Assembly: GCA_947561715.1 (NCBI GenBank)
Contig: OX387199.1
Coordinates: 19,473,001 to 19,537,000 of the forward strand
Length of the DNA: 64,000 bases
DNA from: Ascidia mentula
Taxonomy: Eukaryota > Chordata > Ascidiacea > Phlebobranchia > Ascidiidae
Direction: 5' to 3'
Positions 25,701-37,083 of the stretch are shown here, in pieces. The notes under the pieces were generated by a model. The model was not told the DNA's origin. It worked only from the letters and a program-made list of their open reading frames with translations, and did no database searches. The position numbers and the translations under genes were made by a program. How positions within the stretch are numbered: position 1 is the stretch's first letter; the number at the start of each line of letters is the position of its first letter.

Positions 25701-27290
25701 ATTTTCGGTTGTGTTCGCGAACAGTGTTCGAACCTTTAAATTTATAAGTGAAAAAAGTTTAGGAAACACTGGTTTTGACGAACAAGCTAAAAGCCTTGCA
25801 ATGTTGATGTGCCTCCTCTTGAGCGTTTATCCATGCATAATCAACGCCTTATTAGTGTTTCCCGGAGGAATTTCCCGGTACCAGGGAACCCGCATTCGTC
25901 CTTTGAAAGCTTTTCCGGTGGGCGATGTAAGTTTTTTGTGGCAGTGAATTTCGATCCTGGCGCTTGCGTTGAAAGAACGCAACGTCGCAGACTTACCCTT
26001 GGGACGAGCCGATCGATCATTTGATCCTGCTCGCCGCTGTGCCTTTAATATGAACGTGATGCATCTTGGCGTATAGACATTTTATTGGATTGAATTTGAA
26101 TGCAGTTTTGCTTTATACTATGTTGATGACGCAGATTGAATTTTGTTTTTCGATGCTTACATGTCGATAGGGTGAACTGTTTTACGTAATTATGAATCAT
26201 CGTCGTGATTTGCTTTTACAGTTTAATGTTTTGATTGCGACATGTACCCGCTAGATGTTAATGCAGTTGATTTACTTCAGTCTGACAAGTTGTAACTACA
26301 ATAATGCTGCCGAAGAAACGTAAGCCTTGCATTATTTTGACAGTTTGTTTTAGCTTTGCAAGGAACAGTGCCTTTTCCTTATCCCAGTAAAGCTGTATAA
26401 TTATTGCTCTATGCAGCTAAAAAGCAACTCTGTTAAGATCTTGTCGAGCAAATTTTCGCATTTGTTGTGCCAGCACTTTGCGAACATGGTACTGTTGTTA
26501 TCTTGGCATTGGCCACCCTGTTGATAAATGCTTCACGTGGGCGTATGTGAAAATTACACCAATTCTGCATCAGAATAAGGACTTGCTTGACAGTAGGGTT
26601 TTGAAGATGTAAAATAAGACATTGACCGAACCAAAAACAAAAGTCAGCACTTTTTTTAGCAAGAAAAATAGTTAAAACTTAAAAACAACCACGTGGTTCC
26701 TGAAATGTTTTGTCATGAACAAATTGCTGGATGGAGGCAAGATCATTTGACAGTAATCGCATCCGACAGACATATTACGCTTGAGCCATAAAGAAGCTAC
26801 TTGCTCGATCAATAGCAAAGCAAACGGGTTCTAATGTAGGTCACAATGTAACCTTTGCTGGCTTCATGACGTCACATGTCGGCATGTTACGGCTTCGACG
26901 TCGATACAGGATCAATACTGCTTAGTCACTTTTGCTGTGATATTCGTAAACTTGTACCGGCATGCAGTACCGCAGAGATCTCCAAACTTTTTTGCACCGC
27001 GGACTGGTGTTATGCAAGTAGTGTTTCCACGGCCTTTGAGGTGTGACAGATAACGTAATAAATGAGGAAGTTACAACTGTTCATATCACTGTATCATGCA
27101 GTGGGGAGTCTTGTAGTGCAACACCTGAGGAGTAAAGAAAGCGTGAAAAATATTGTTGTTTAACATTGAGTCTTTTGTTTCAAATTCACTCTGATTCAGA
27201 TGCATTAGGATATACAAAAAAAAACAATGTACAGATTTAACACCGACACTTTGATTGAAAATCTGTGGTTATGACGTAACGCGTGACGTC
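22726..27290. other. Intergenic, MRM3-like to PX gene
   Basis: About 4.6 kb without a coding region I can support. Short open frames (for example 25711-25947) show no recognisable domain. It contains a SINE body fragment at about 25499-25575. The promoter of the PX gene should be near the right end. Confidence 0.55.
25499..25575 (+). mobile_element. SINE body fragment
   Basis: The stretch TTGTCAGGAAAAAGTGGCTG, then GCTGCAATGCCTGGGCTG, matches the body of the SINE at 30.94-31.01 kb. It has no tRNA-like head. Confidence 0.6.
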
Positions 27291-30273
27291 ATGGCCTCGT
27301 CATTGTGTCGAAGTCGGTCGCTGATCAACGTTTTTGTGCAACAAGTCACTGTGCTGGACATTGTCGAGGTCAAGACGGATAAAAATCGCTACAGCGAATG
27401 GATGTACGTAGTCGGGGTCACGTGGTCGGACACAAGAGAAAACAAAGTGAGTTAAAATTAACAAAAAACAAGTTAAAAACGAATAAATCGAAAATTCAAA
27501 ACCTCATAAGAAAGGCGTCATCTGGACATTATTGTTATTACTGTAAAGATAAACTGTACACACCGTACAGAATCACATTAACTATAGTTCTAAGTCGAAA
27601 TTTGCAGCAACATTGCTAACAGATCATTTTCATCTTGTCCACTCAATTACACTAAAAACGATTGCGCCATGTTTCTTCCTCAAAGCACGCATCCCTTTGG
27701 TAACAGAAACTTTTGTTTAGATATTTCGTTCCTATGGCGAAGTTGCTGGCCTCTACACTTTCCTGTACAAACTTCTGTCGGGCGAAAAGCAAAAAAGCAG
27801 ATTTCTTAAGGAGCTACCTAAAGTTCCAGGTATGCGTATATCCGTGTATTCCTACCAAGCTAATAATAATGGTTAATAATAAAATTGTTCTTGAAAATGA
27901 GTTACATCAAAAATAATGTCTATCGACGAAGAAACGAGTTTTGCAACAACTCATTTTATTGGGCGAGATTTCATCAAGATTTGTTGCATTTTGCACAGGT
28001 AGAGGTTTTTTTGATTGGAGCACTGTTAAACTTATGGTACGCCACCAGGCCGCTGTTGATTCCTTTTTACGAGCGCTTATCCGTCTTCCGACTCAGGTAA
28101 ATTGTTCCAAACTTGCTTCAATAAGTCGACTTAATATATTTACACAATTTGACCTCAATTTTTATGATAATTAATTTTGTTTAAAATACACAACATAAGG
28201 TGGTCTTTCTTTTGGTAATCGGAGACCTTTTATAAAACGTTTCTTTTTCAATCTTCATACTTGTTTTAAATTTATTAGCAATAAAAATAAACTCCCGCCC
28301 CCAACAAGTGCATTTGTTTCAGTATTCACGCCATGAAAATGTCCTTGATTTTTACGAGATGCGCGAGGTCGACAATCAAAACTACATCAATCGTCACACG
28401 ATAATAAGCAACGATAACAGTCGGGACTCACTTGGAGAAAGCGTTGGTAAGCTTTCACATAAAAGTACATAATGTGTATACAAATTTACTCAAGCACGAA
28501 CGGCGATATTTTCCCCTTTCCTATCTCAAGGCTAGAGGTGGTGGTGGTTATATCGGAGGAGATTGGAGTCTTCAAAATTTAGACTTATACGAGGGTTAGT
28601 TGGTAATAAAATGCTGGCCCACAATGCAGTTAACATCGGTTTGTTTTGTCGACATTTCTTCGGAAATGTATCTTATATGTTTTTTTTTAGTAGAACTGTT
28701 GTATGAAAAATATCGGAAATATCCGACAACTTCCCTATAACGGTTAACATTACGATTAAAATGGCAAATTTGTAACAAATTAAAGTGGTTCAAATTGTAT
28801 CGGCGTCTAAACTTTCAATCCCAAGCTGAACACCAGCTTTCTGTTCCTTGATTGTAAATTGTTATTGTGTGCAACTGCCGCGTGGTGCCGTAGAGATTTG
28901 TCCAAACTTGACTTCCTCCGTGTTTCGATTAGACTTCAGAGGATTGCCCACACTCCGTCCAATAATCCATTACCAGATTACAGTCCGAATAATTGATTCG
29001 GAATTGCTTGTAGGCCAATTCCGTGCCGGTGCCGGAAAACCAAGTACAACTACAAAAAATCGATGTTAATAAAACCTAAACACGACCTCTAGCGCGATCG
29101 AAACATGACGTAACACCAACAATATTGTCTTGCCAGATTTCCTGAAACCTGTTATCAGGCGTACAAACATTGTCGCGTAATTGAAACCGAGGTAGATCAC
29201 AATGGTTTCCTCGTGACCAGATTAAAGCTCTGCAAAAGTGACCTAAAAACACATATATTGTGTTCACGGACAATAAGGGGAAAACCACAAGCGAATTTGT
29301 CAATCAATTTTAGAAGTCAAGGTTGTCAAGCATTGTTTCCTGAACGGTGACATTCCAGGTGGTACGTGAGCACCTTTCCTTAAATTTGCGGATATAGTTC
29401 GAATTTTAAAAATCGTAAGTGATCTCGAAATGTTCGTTACTTCATCCCTTAAGTTACTTTGTAACATTCAACTAGGTGGTACGCGTCGAAATTGTTTACC
29501 TCTAAGTGGTGTACAACCACAAAAAGGTTGGGAATCACTGTTGTAAAGAAATAATTTTTAAAGTGAGGAAGACTTTGATAACCGTTAGATTTCTTTGATC
29601 CTGATTCTACGTCATTTTTATTGGCCTGGATTTTTGCTTGGCTCTAAAGGCATTTTCCTTGTAAGGCCTTATGGTTAATCCGGCACTTATATCTGTATGT
29701 CACCTGCTTGTTTATCTTACTGCCGTTGCAAAACAAGCAATTACACTTCCTGTGTAACATTTACAATTGCTCAATTTGTTGCGAATGACCTTTGCACTAA
29801 AGGGGATCCCTCTATTATTTTCGATTAGGTATTACTGAACCGAATTTATAGCAGAATGACTTTTACTTGGTTTACCGAATATTTACGAGGATATATGATT
29901 TACAGAAACGCGTTCGACGGGTAACGATTCAGACACAGCCAGCACAAACGAATTAGAAGCAACGAACAATCAGCGCACTCGAACGCCCCCCAATTTCCTT
30001 CCAGTGACGTCATGTTTCGAGGAGGATGACGATTTTCAGTCTTCCGGTTACCACACGCTGCTCGAAGACGTCAGTTCCTTGGAGTTGTACGAGGATTACA
30101 TGAAAAACGAGGCATACCACTCGCCGCTAGGTGTCCACAATGAGTCGATGAGCACCGCGGTTACAAATCGCTACAACGAAGAACGCTGGCTGCGTGAGTG
30201 CGAAGAAATTATCTCGCCTTACTCGCCAAATAAAGCCTACTTTCGTCTTGTTCACGTGCTCGAAAACCAGTAG
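27291..30273 (+). CDS. PX-domain protein of the Tks/p47phox organiser type (5 exons, no SH3 seen)
   Basis: Exons: 27291-27446, 27721-27829, 27999-28096, 28323-28446, 29906-30273; 284 codons. Residues about 10-135 form a PX domain: VFVQQVTVLDIVEVK, MYVVGVTWSD, FRSYGEVAGLYTFL, LPKVPG, a long helix with RALIRLPTQ, and ENVLDFYEMRE. The VTWSD strand and the FYEMRE end resemble SH3PXD2 (Tks) and NCF1/NOXO1. Those proteins are phosphoinositide-binding organisers of NADPH oxidase or podosomes. The usual RRYSKF-like phosphoinositide motif is weakened to FRSYGEV. The last exon encodes an acidic, Ser/Thr/Tyr-rich tail. No SH3 domain could be read in the 1.46-kb intron 4. The ATG lies in good context; an upstream exon cannot be excluded. 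A poly(A) signal is at 30702-30707. Function is inferred only from the fold. Confidence 0.75.
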
Positions 30274-32176
30274 CCTAACTCATCATAACCCCACCACCAA
30301 TTACAAGTTTTGGTGTTCAAATACTTTGCACAGTTTTTGATCAAAAAATGTTTTTAACATTTGTGCTAAAGCGAAGAGAACTTACGTCACTACCTGTAGG
30401 CGTAGCGAACTTCAATTTATAAAAAAAAATTCAAATTGAAATGATTTACGTCGATTTCCTCTCTCGTTACACCAAACCAAACTATATAGGCCGTAAACTT
30501 GTCATCTCTGCGAAAAGATTTAAAATATACGATTGCTTTAGAAACCGCCATGCTTTTGCCACAGAATATGTTATGGTTTCGGTTTATCAAAAAACCTTTT
30601 CCACAGTTTCCAAATTTTCGATTCCTTTTTTGTTTCACTGTGTTTTGCTTTTTTGTTGCAATATTTTTGTTATGATGCAATTTTTTGTTCCATCAAACCG
30701 AAATAAAAGTTTAAAATGCTAGAAAAGTAAGGGAGTAAGTTAATTATAACGTATTAGGAATGTTTGCAGAGTTGTTTGGGCCCATTAGGTTTGCAGGCTT
30801 GGCAGCACAGGCATTGCAGCCTGGCTGGATCAGTCAATTTTTCCTGACAAGCTCCTGTAGCTGAGTTGGAGGAGCGTTGGGCCTGATTGCTCCAGGGTCG
30901 TGAGTTTAAACCTCACCGGGAGCTTGATTTTTTAAATCTTGCTCCGTCGGAAAAAGTGACTGATCCAGCTTGGCTGCAATGCCTGGGCTGTCAAGCTTTC
31001 AAACCTAATGAACCCAAACGTTTGCTGTAAACATTCTTAATAATGATCGCCAGCGTAGTGGAGCGATCTTGCCAATCATGCCATTGCATGATATATTACT
31101 GCGTTTAAGTTTTAATCAGGGTTATCATTCACACTATTCCTGTCATACGTTCTATACTGAAATAAACGGCGTCTTTAGATGCAAAACTTCACACGATTAA
31201 AAATGCGTGACGTCGTTTTCCCAACGGCTTGCTTTCATCCGACCATAGTTACAAGTAGTTTCGTTACTCGTTTTATAGTTAAATTTAAGCGTTGCTTGAA
31301 ACATGTTGTTCACTAGGGTTTAACCGTTAATTGGCTATTGCTATATTGAGGCATTGATTCTTTGCCTTTTTCCATGTACCTTTAAAACCACCAACCAGTT
31401 GTCGCATTCCCTTCTGTTATGTTATTAAAAAGTATTTATATGATCAACCCTTTGCCTCCGTACACCCCCTAGGAGCAGGCCTTGCACCAACAACACCACT
31501 GGTTAAGAACCATTGTCTTAAGGTTCTTAAACTTTCCGATTCAGCCTTGGGTTTTAAACATTTACTACGTTCTGCCTCGGACCGATATCCTCACCATTAT
31601 ATCAGTGGTTAATCTTTGACAAATGGCTTATCACCTGATTTTATGTTGGGCGGCAAGGATAACGATGCTCTATCGAGTTTAGGAGTGCAAACAAGTAATA
31701 TTGTAATGTCATACATGCACTAGCAATGACATTCCTGGGTAGAATAATCTAATCGACAATTGCGTATACGGTTAAAAGATCAATGTGTTTTGCTGTTGCA
31801 TCAAAATTGTCAGCATGTAAAACATAGTTAACTGATTTCAAAATGGCACACACTCACATGTGAGCACTGCAAAGAGTTGCCAACAAAAATAACATCAACA
31901 TTTCTTTCTTCATCTTTCCAATCTTGTTGAAAACTGTTATCAACTTACACAAGAAAGCAACTGACTATCGACAACCCTGCAAAAGTGAAAAGCAGCGAAA
32001 CTTGGTAGAATGGTTTAGACATAATAGGAGTTCGGAAAGATGGCGTCACGCAATAGTTGTTTGTGCGAAGTTTCGCATGTATCCAGTTTCGAAAAGGCCT
32101 TTTATAGCAATAGAACGAACGATTTTGAAGAAGTTTGTCTTTTTGCCACTTTGGATATTAGAATGGGTGAGATAGC
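30274..32176. other. Intergenic, PX gene to tandem array
   Basis: Contains the PX-gene 3' UTR (AATAAA at 30702-30707) and a rearranged SINE at 30785-31105. The rest shows no supportable gene. A 27-bp segment at 30598-30624 reappears at the junctions of the 4.5-kb array. Confidence 0.6.
30785..31105 (+). mobile_element. tRNA-headed SINE with an extra inverted body copy
   Basis: The tRNA-like head at 30851-30923 has acceptor stem GCTCCTG/CGGGAGC and T-arm GTGAG/CTCAC. A forward body follows at about 30926-31015 and a tail at 31050-31105. Immediately upstream, 30785-30850 is the reverse complement of the body. The head therefore sits between inverted body copies of about 65 bp, which could fold as a large hairpin. 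Confidence 0.75.
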
Positions 32177-32463
32177 ATATGACTGAATGATGAATTGTGG
32201 GACATCAAACCTACTCAATATATGCTTATATTTAGCAAACCTCATCTATTTGAAATATACGTCATGAAATGTACGTCGCGTGAACTAAACTAATTGATTG
32301 AATTAATAGTTAAACACACAGCGCCTGTCCCTAATGGGTGATGATGATTAACAATTTCAGTTAGAGTTAATTAAATCAAGAATCAGTCCGTCAGGTGAAA
32401 ATGATTTGGTAGTTTCGTCATCTGTATAAACAATTGCAATTAACGGGTAAAGCTTATTGAAAC

Positions 32464-32606
32464 CTTCTGCCTGCTCAGTCCTTTATTACCCTGACGCTTT
32501 TCTTGCATGCACTCATTGTAGTACTGATGATGAACGCAGTTAGTGTTCGAAACGTTTACTATTACTAATGTATAACAGCATTTTAGCTTTGGCTTTCATC
32601 TTCAAA
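32464..32606 (+). mobile_element. 143-bp hammerhead-like element with 11-bp target duplication (array copy 1)
   Basis: Flanked by CTTATTGAAAC at 32453-32463 and 32607-32617. The homologous half-units near 34.55 kb and 45.67 kb have an uninterrupted site there, so the ends are well defined. Inside are CTGATGA (32524-32530), a GAACGC/GTGTTC stem, GAAAC (32549-32553), and an ACGTT/AATGT stem followed by A. Confidence 0.8.
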
Positions 32607-34605
32607 CTTATTGAAACAAATGAACAGATATCAGTAGGTTAAGGTTTGCCAGTAGATATACGAAGCTTTGAACTCAGTGTACAGAGCATTTCATAAACAG
32701 AGAAACATTTTTATGAAAAAATATGCATCGCAAACCCATTTTCGGGATAAATACGAGATAAAACTATTGATATTACGATTGCCTGCTTGGCGAATTGAAA
32801 ATATTTAAAGAGAGCTTTTCCTTTATTTAAGCGCAATGCAACTTTATAATTTGCTTTATGTCTTTAAGTATCATCGTGTGTCAAAATATTGTCGGATTTA
32901 AATCCTTAAATGTCCAAAGTAATTGTATGTTGTGTTTTATATTCTGAATAATGTCCTGGGGGTGTTTTAGGCGCGCTTGCATCACATTTTTCGTCGAATG
33001 GAAAACAATCGTTTTACGTCAGATGGTTTCGCCAAACAGCTGGGTGAATATGCTATTTTTGTTCAGGTTAAAGGTGGTGCTGGGAGTATACTGTGTGTTT
33101 CCGGTTTAATTACAAACCTTTCCAGTTCCGGTGTCTGGTTGTCGCGTTCCGCTAATCTGTTCTGAAAATTGTGTTATGTTTTGTGTGCTGGGTGAAGGCA
33201 TAAATGGAATTTCAGAGCGCGTTTGCAAGACATTTTGCGATGAAAACACGGGAAGCGCAGTGTGACGCGTGGGGTTACCGATCAGTCAAATAATGAACAC
33301 GTTATAATGTTGCCGCGTACAAACAACATCTATGATTTATAGAGAAGGTTCGATTGAGCACATTGTGAGATCAAAAGTAACATGATTTAATGGTTTCCTA
33401 ATAAATTATTTCAATCATAATAGTTACTTCCCTCACATGGAATTCAATATCTTATTAAATAAATAATTATCAATAAAATTAAGCTTGAAGTTGCGATAAT
33501 TTGCATAAAATTAAAATAAGTTGATTATGGATATACGTTGCTTTCAACTGAGTGGTTGGATCAAATTCTATTGTGAAACGTATGCGATGTGATTACAACT
33601 TAATATGCCATCACTTTGTTAATATGGTTATTGGGTTTGAAATATTTATGGAGAGACAGGATACCTTTTTCTAATCAAAAAGTATTACTTGCAAATTATT
33701 CAAATCCTGACGGTTTACTCACTCTACCGAAGCGAATGAACGTCCATTGATCGGTCAGCAATGTGTAAATTTAGTCGAGAAAATAATGATGGCGCAGAAA
33801 CCTGTTAAATAATTATGAAGTAATTAAAGCTTTTACTTCTTTAAATGCATCATCCTGTGATGCAATGTTGTCAGATTTAAATCACAAAATGTCCAAAGTA
33901 ATTCTATGTTGTGTTCTATATTCTGGACAATGCTCTGGGAGGTGTTCAATTTTCGTTGCATGGAACAACGTTTTGCATCACATGATTTAGCAAAACAGTT
34001 TGGTCAATGTGCCATTTTGTTCAGCTTAAAGGTGGTTGTGCGTACATTGTGTTTCTGGTTTAATTAGAAACCTCTCCAGTTCCGGTGACTTGCTGTCGGT
34101 TATCTGTTGAATGCAAGAGTGTGTTATGTTTTGTGTGCTGGTTGAAAGTGTCAGTGAAATTACGGAGCGCGTTTGCAAGACATTTAGTTTTTGTCGCAGC
34201 ACCAAAATGAATGCAATTCGTTGATGTGGAAGAAATTGTTTAAATGTAGACGAATATTGGGTGAGATCGAATATGGTTGAATGATGAATTGTGGGAAGTT
34301 AAACTTATTCAATATATACTTATATTTGGCAAACCTCATCCGTTTGAAATAAACATCATCAAATGTACGTTGCGTGAACCAACGTAATTGATTGAACTTA
34401 TAGTTATACACACAGCGCCTTTCCCGAATGAGTGATGATGATTAACAATTTCAGTTGGCGTTAATTAAATCAAAAATCAGTCCGTCAGGTGCAAATGATT
34501 CGGTCGTTTCGTCATCTTTATAAACAATTGCAATTAACGGATAAAGCTTATGGAAACAAATGAACAGGTATTAGTAGGTTAAGGTTTTGCGTATTTTATG
34601 TAGCA

Positions 34606-34820
34606 ATGATGTTAAAGTATTTTTTGCAAGCTTTCCTGCTTTGTTATCTGCAATTCAAGAATCAATGCAATTCGTTGAGAGGTAAGCTGCGTTTCAAATT
34701 TACTCATAAATTTTTATATGTACTGCTTATAAGTCTACCAAATATTTCGTTTCCACAGCAACGTGTGACACAAAGTTATCAGATTTAAATCACTCAATTT
34801 CGAAACAAAATATAAGATAA
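34606..34820 (+). pseudogene. Duplicated signal-peptide exon plus truncated exon 2 of the LCCL gene (array copy 1)
   Basis: 34606-34681 matches exon 1 of the downstream gene (45915-45990), including ATG and GT donor. The intron and CAG acceptor are kept. Exon 2 from 34759 matches 46068 onward for about 43 bp, then runs into array sequence and stops at 34820. Spliced, it would encode a 45-residue secreted peptide with no LCCL domain. It may be a decoy or alternative first exon, or inert. Confidence 0.8.
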
Positions 34821-36940
34821 AACTATTAATATTGCGATTGCTTGCTTGGTGAATTGAAAATATTTAAAGAGAGCTTTTCCTTTATTTCAGCGCAATACAA
34901 CTTTATAATTTGCTTTATGTCTTTAAGTTTCCTGTTTACTTGTATCCGATGTTCCGTCATTTTATGCAGCCATCATATTGCGTTGTATGTTCTGCTTTGT
35001 CTGCTGGGTGAAAGTATAAGTGGAACTTTGGAGCGCGTTTGCAAGATATTTAGTTTATTGTCGCAACACCAAAATGAATGCAATTCTTTGGTAGGGAAGA
35101 CATGGTTTTAAATTTGAAAGATTAGAGTTCAAAGCTCCAATTACTTTCTTTACGTTAACGCAGCATCGCGAGAATTCTCTTAATTTCAAAAGTAATTGCC
35201 AAGTTACTGGCAACGCTTCAGTCTGATTACCTTTAAACGTATCATCGTGTGTCAAAATATTGTCGGATTTAAATCCTTAAATGTCCAAAGTAATTGTATG
35301 TTGTGTTTTATATTCTGAATAATGTCCTGGGGGTGTTTTAGGCGCGCTTGCATCACATTTTTCGTTGAATGGAACAATCGTTTTACGTCAGATTATTTCG
35401 CAAAACAGCTTGGTGAATGTGCAATTTTTGTTCAGTTTAAAGGTGGTCCTGGGAGTATACAGTGTGTTTCTGGTTTAATTAGAAACCTCTCCAGTTCCGG
35501 TGTCTGGTTGTCGCGTTCCGCTAATCTGTTCTGAAAATTGTGTTATGTTCTGTGTGCTGGGTGAAGGCATAAGTGGAATTTTAGAGCGCGTTTGCAAGAC
35601 ATTTTGCGATGAAAACACGGGAAGCGCAGTGTGGCGCGTGGGGTTACCGATCAGTCAAATAATGAACACTTTATAATGTTGCCGTGTACAAACAACATCT
35701 ATGATTTATAGAGAAGATTAAACTGAACACATTGTGAGATCAAAAGTAACATGATTTAATGGTTTCCTAATAAATTATTTCACTCATAATAGTTACTGCC
35801 CTCACATGGAATTCAATATCTTAATAAATAAATAATTATCAATAAAATTAAGCTTGAAGTTGCGATAATTTGCATAAAAATTAAAATAAGTTGATTATGG
35901 ATATACGTTGCTTTCAACTGAGTGGTTGGATCAAATTCTATTGTGAAACGTATGCGATGTGATTACAACGTAATAAACCATCACTTTGGTAATATGGTTA
36001 TTGGGTTTGAAATATTTATGGAGAGACAGGATTCCTTTTTCTAATCAAAAAGTATTACTTGCAAATTATTCAAATCCTGACGGTTTACTCACTGTACCGA
36101 AGCGAATGAACGTCCATTGATCGGTCAGCAATGTGTAAATTTAGTCGAGAAAATAGCGATGGCGCAGAAACCTGTTAAATAATTATGAAGTAATTAAAGC
36201 TTTTACTTCTTTAAACGCATCATCATGTGATACAATGTTGTCAGATTTAAATCACAAAATGTCCAAAGTAATTCTATGTTGTGTTCTATATTCTGGGTAA
36301 TGCTCTGGGAGGTGTTTTAGGCGCGTTTGCAAAAAATTTTCGTTGAATGGAACAAATGTTTTGCATCACATGATTTAGCAAAACAGTTTGGTCAATGTGC
36401 CATTTTGTTCAGCTTAAAGGTGGTTGTGCGTACATTGTGTTTCTGGTTTAATTAGAAACCTCTCCAGTTCCGGTGACTTGCTGTCGGTTATCTGTTGAAT
36501 GCAAGAGTGTGTTATGTTCTGTGTGCTGGTTGAAAGTATCAGTGAAATTGCGGACGATTAATAGGTCAGATCGAATATGGCTGAATAATGAATTGTGGGA
36601 AATTAAACCTTCTTTCCACAGTTTCCAAATTTTCGATTCACTGATACTTTCGAATATGACTGAATGATGAATTGTGGGACATCAAACCTACTCAATATAT
36701 GCTTATATTTAGCAAACCTCATCTATTTGAAATATACGTCATGAAATGTACGTCGCGTGAACTAAACTAATTGATTGAATTAATAGTTAAACACACAGCG
36801 CCTGTCCCTAATGGGTGATGATGATTAACAATTTCAGTTAGAGTTAATTAAATCAAGAATCAGTCCGTCAGGTGAAAATGATTTGGTAGTTTCGTCATCT
36901 GTATAAACAATTGCAATTAACGGGTAAAGCTTATTGAAAC

Positions 36941-37083
36941 CTTCTGCCTGCTCAGTCCTTTATTACCCTGACGCTTTTCTTGCATGCACTCATTGTAGTA
37001 CTGATGATGAACGCAGTTAGTGTTCGAAACGTTTACTATTACTAATGTATAACAGCATTTTAGCTTTGGCTTTCATCTTCAAA
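36941..37083 (+). mobile_element. Hammerhead-like element (array copy 2)
   Basis: Copy of 32464-32606 carried by the 4,477-bp duplication, with the same flanking 11-bp duplication. Confidence 0.8.

Noticed and set aside
27255..27290. Upstream extension of the PX gene start
   Set aside because: It would need a non-ATG start; the ATG at 27291 is in good context and leads directly into the PX domain.
28528..28597. Possible extra exon in PX-gene intron 4 (Gly-rich GGGYIGGDW frame)
   Set aside because: With the phase left by exon 4, both candidate acceptors lead to a stop; direct splicing to 29906 keeps the frame.
32977..33165. Recurrent 60-70 codon frames in the array (also 35322, 37454, 39799, 41931, 44276)
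   Set aside because: Half-unit copies share the frame's end but differ at many amino-acid-changing sites, and the frame is broken in the other sub-modules; no domain or clear purifying selection.
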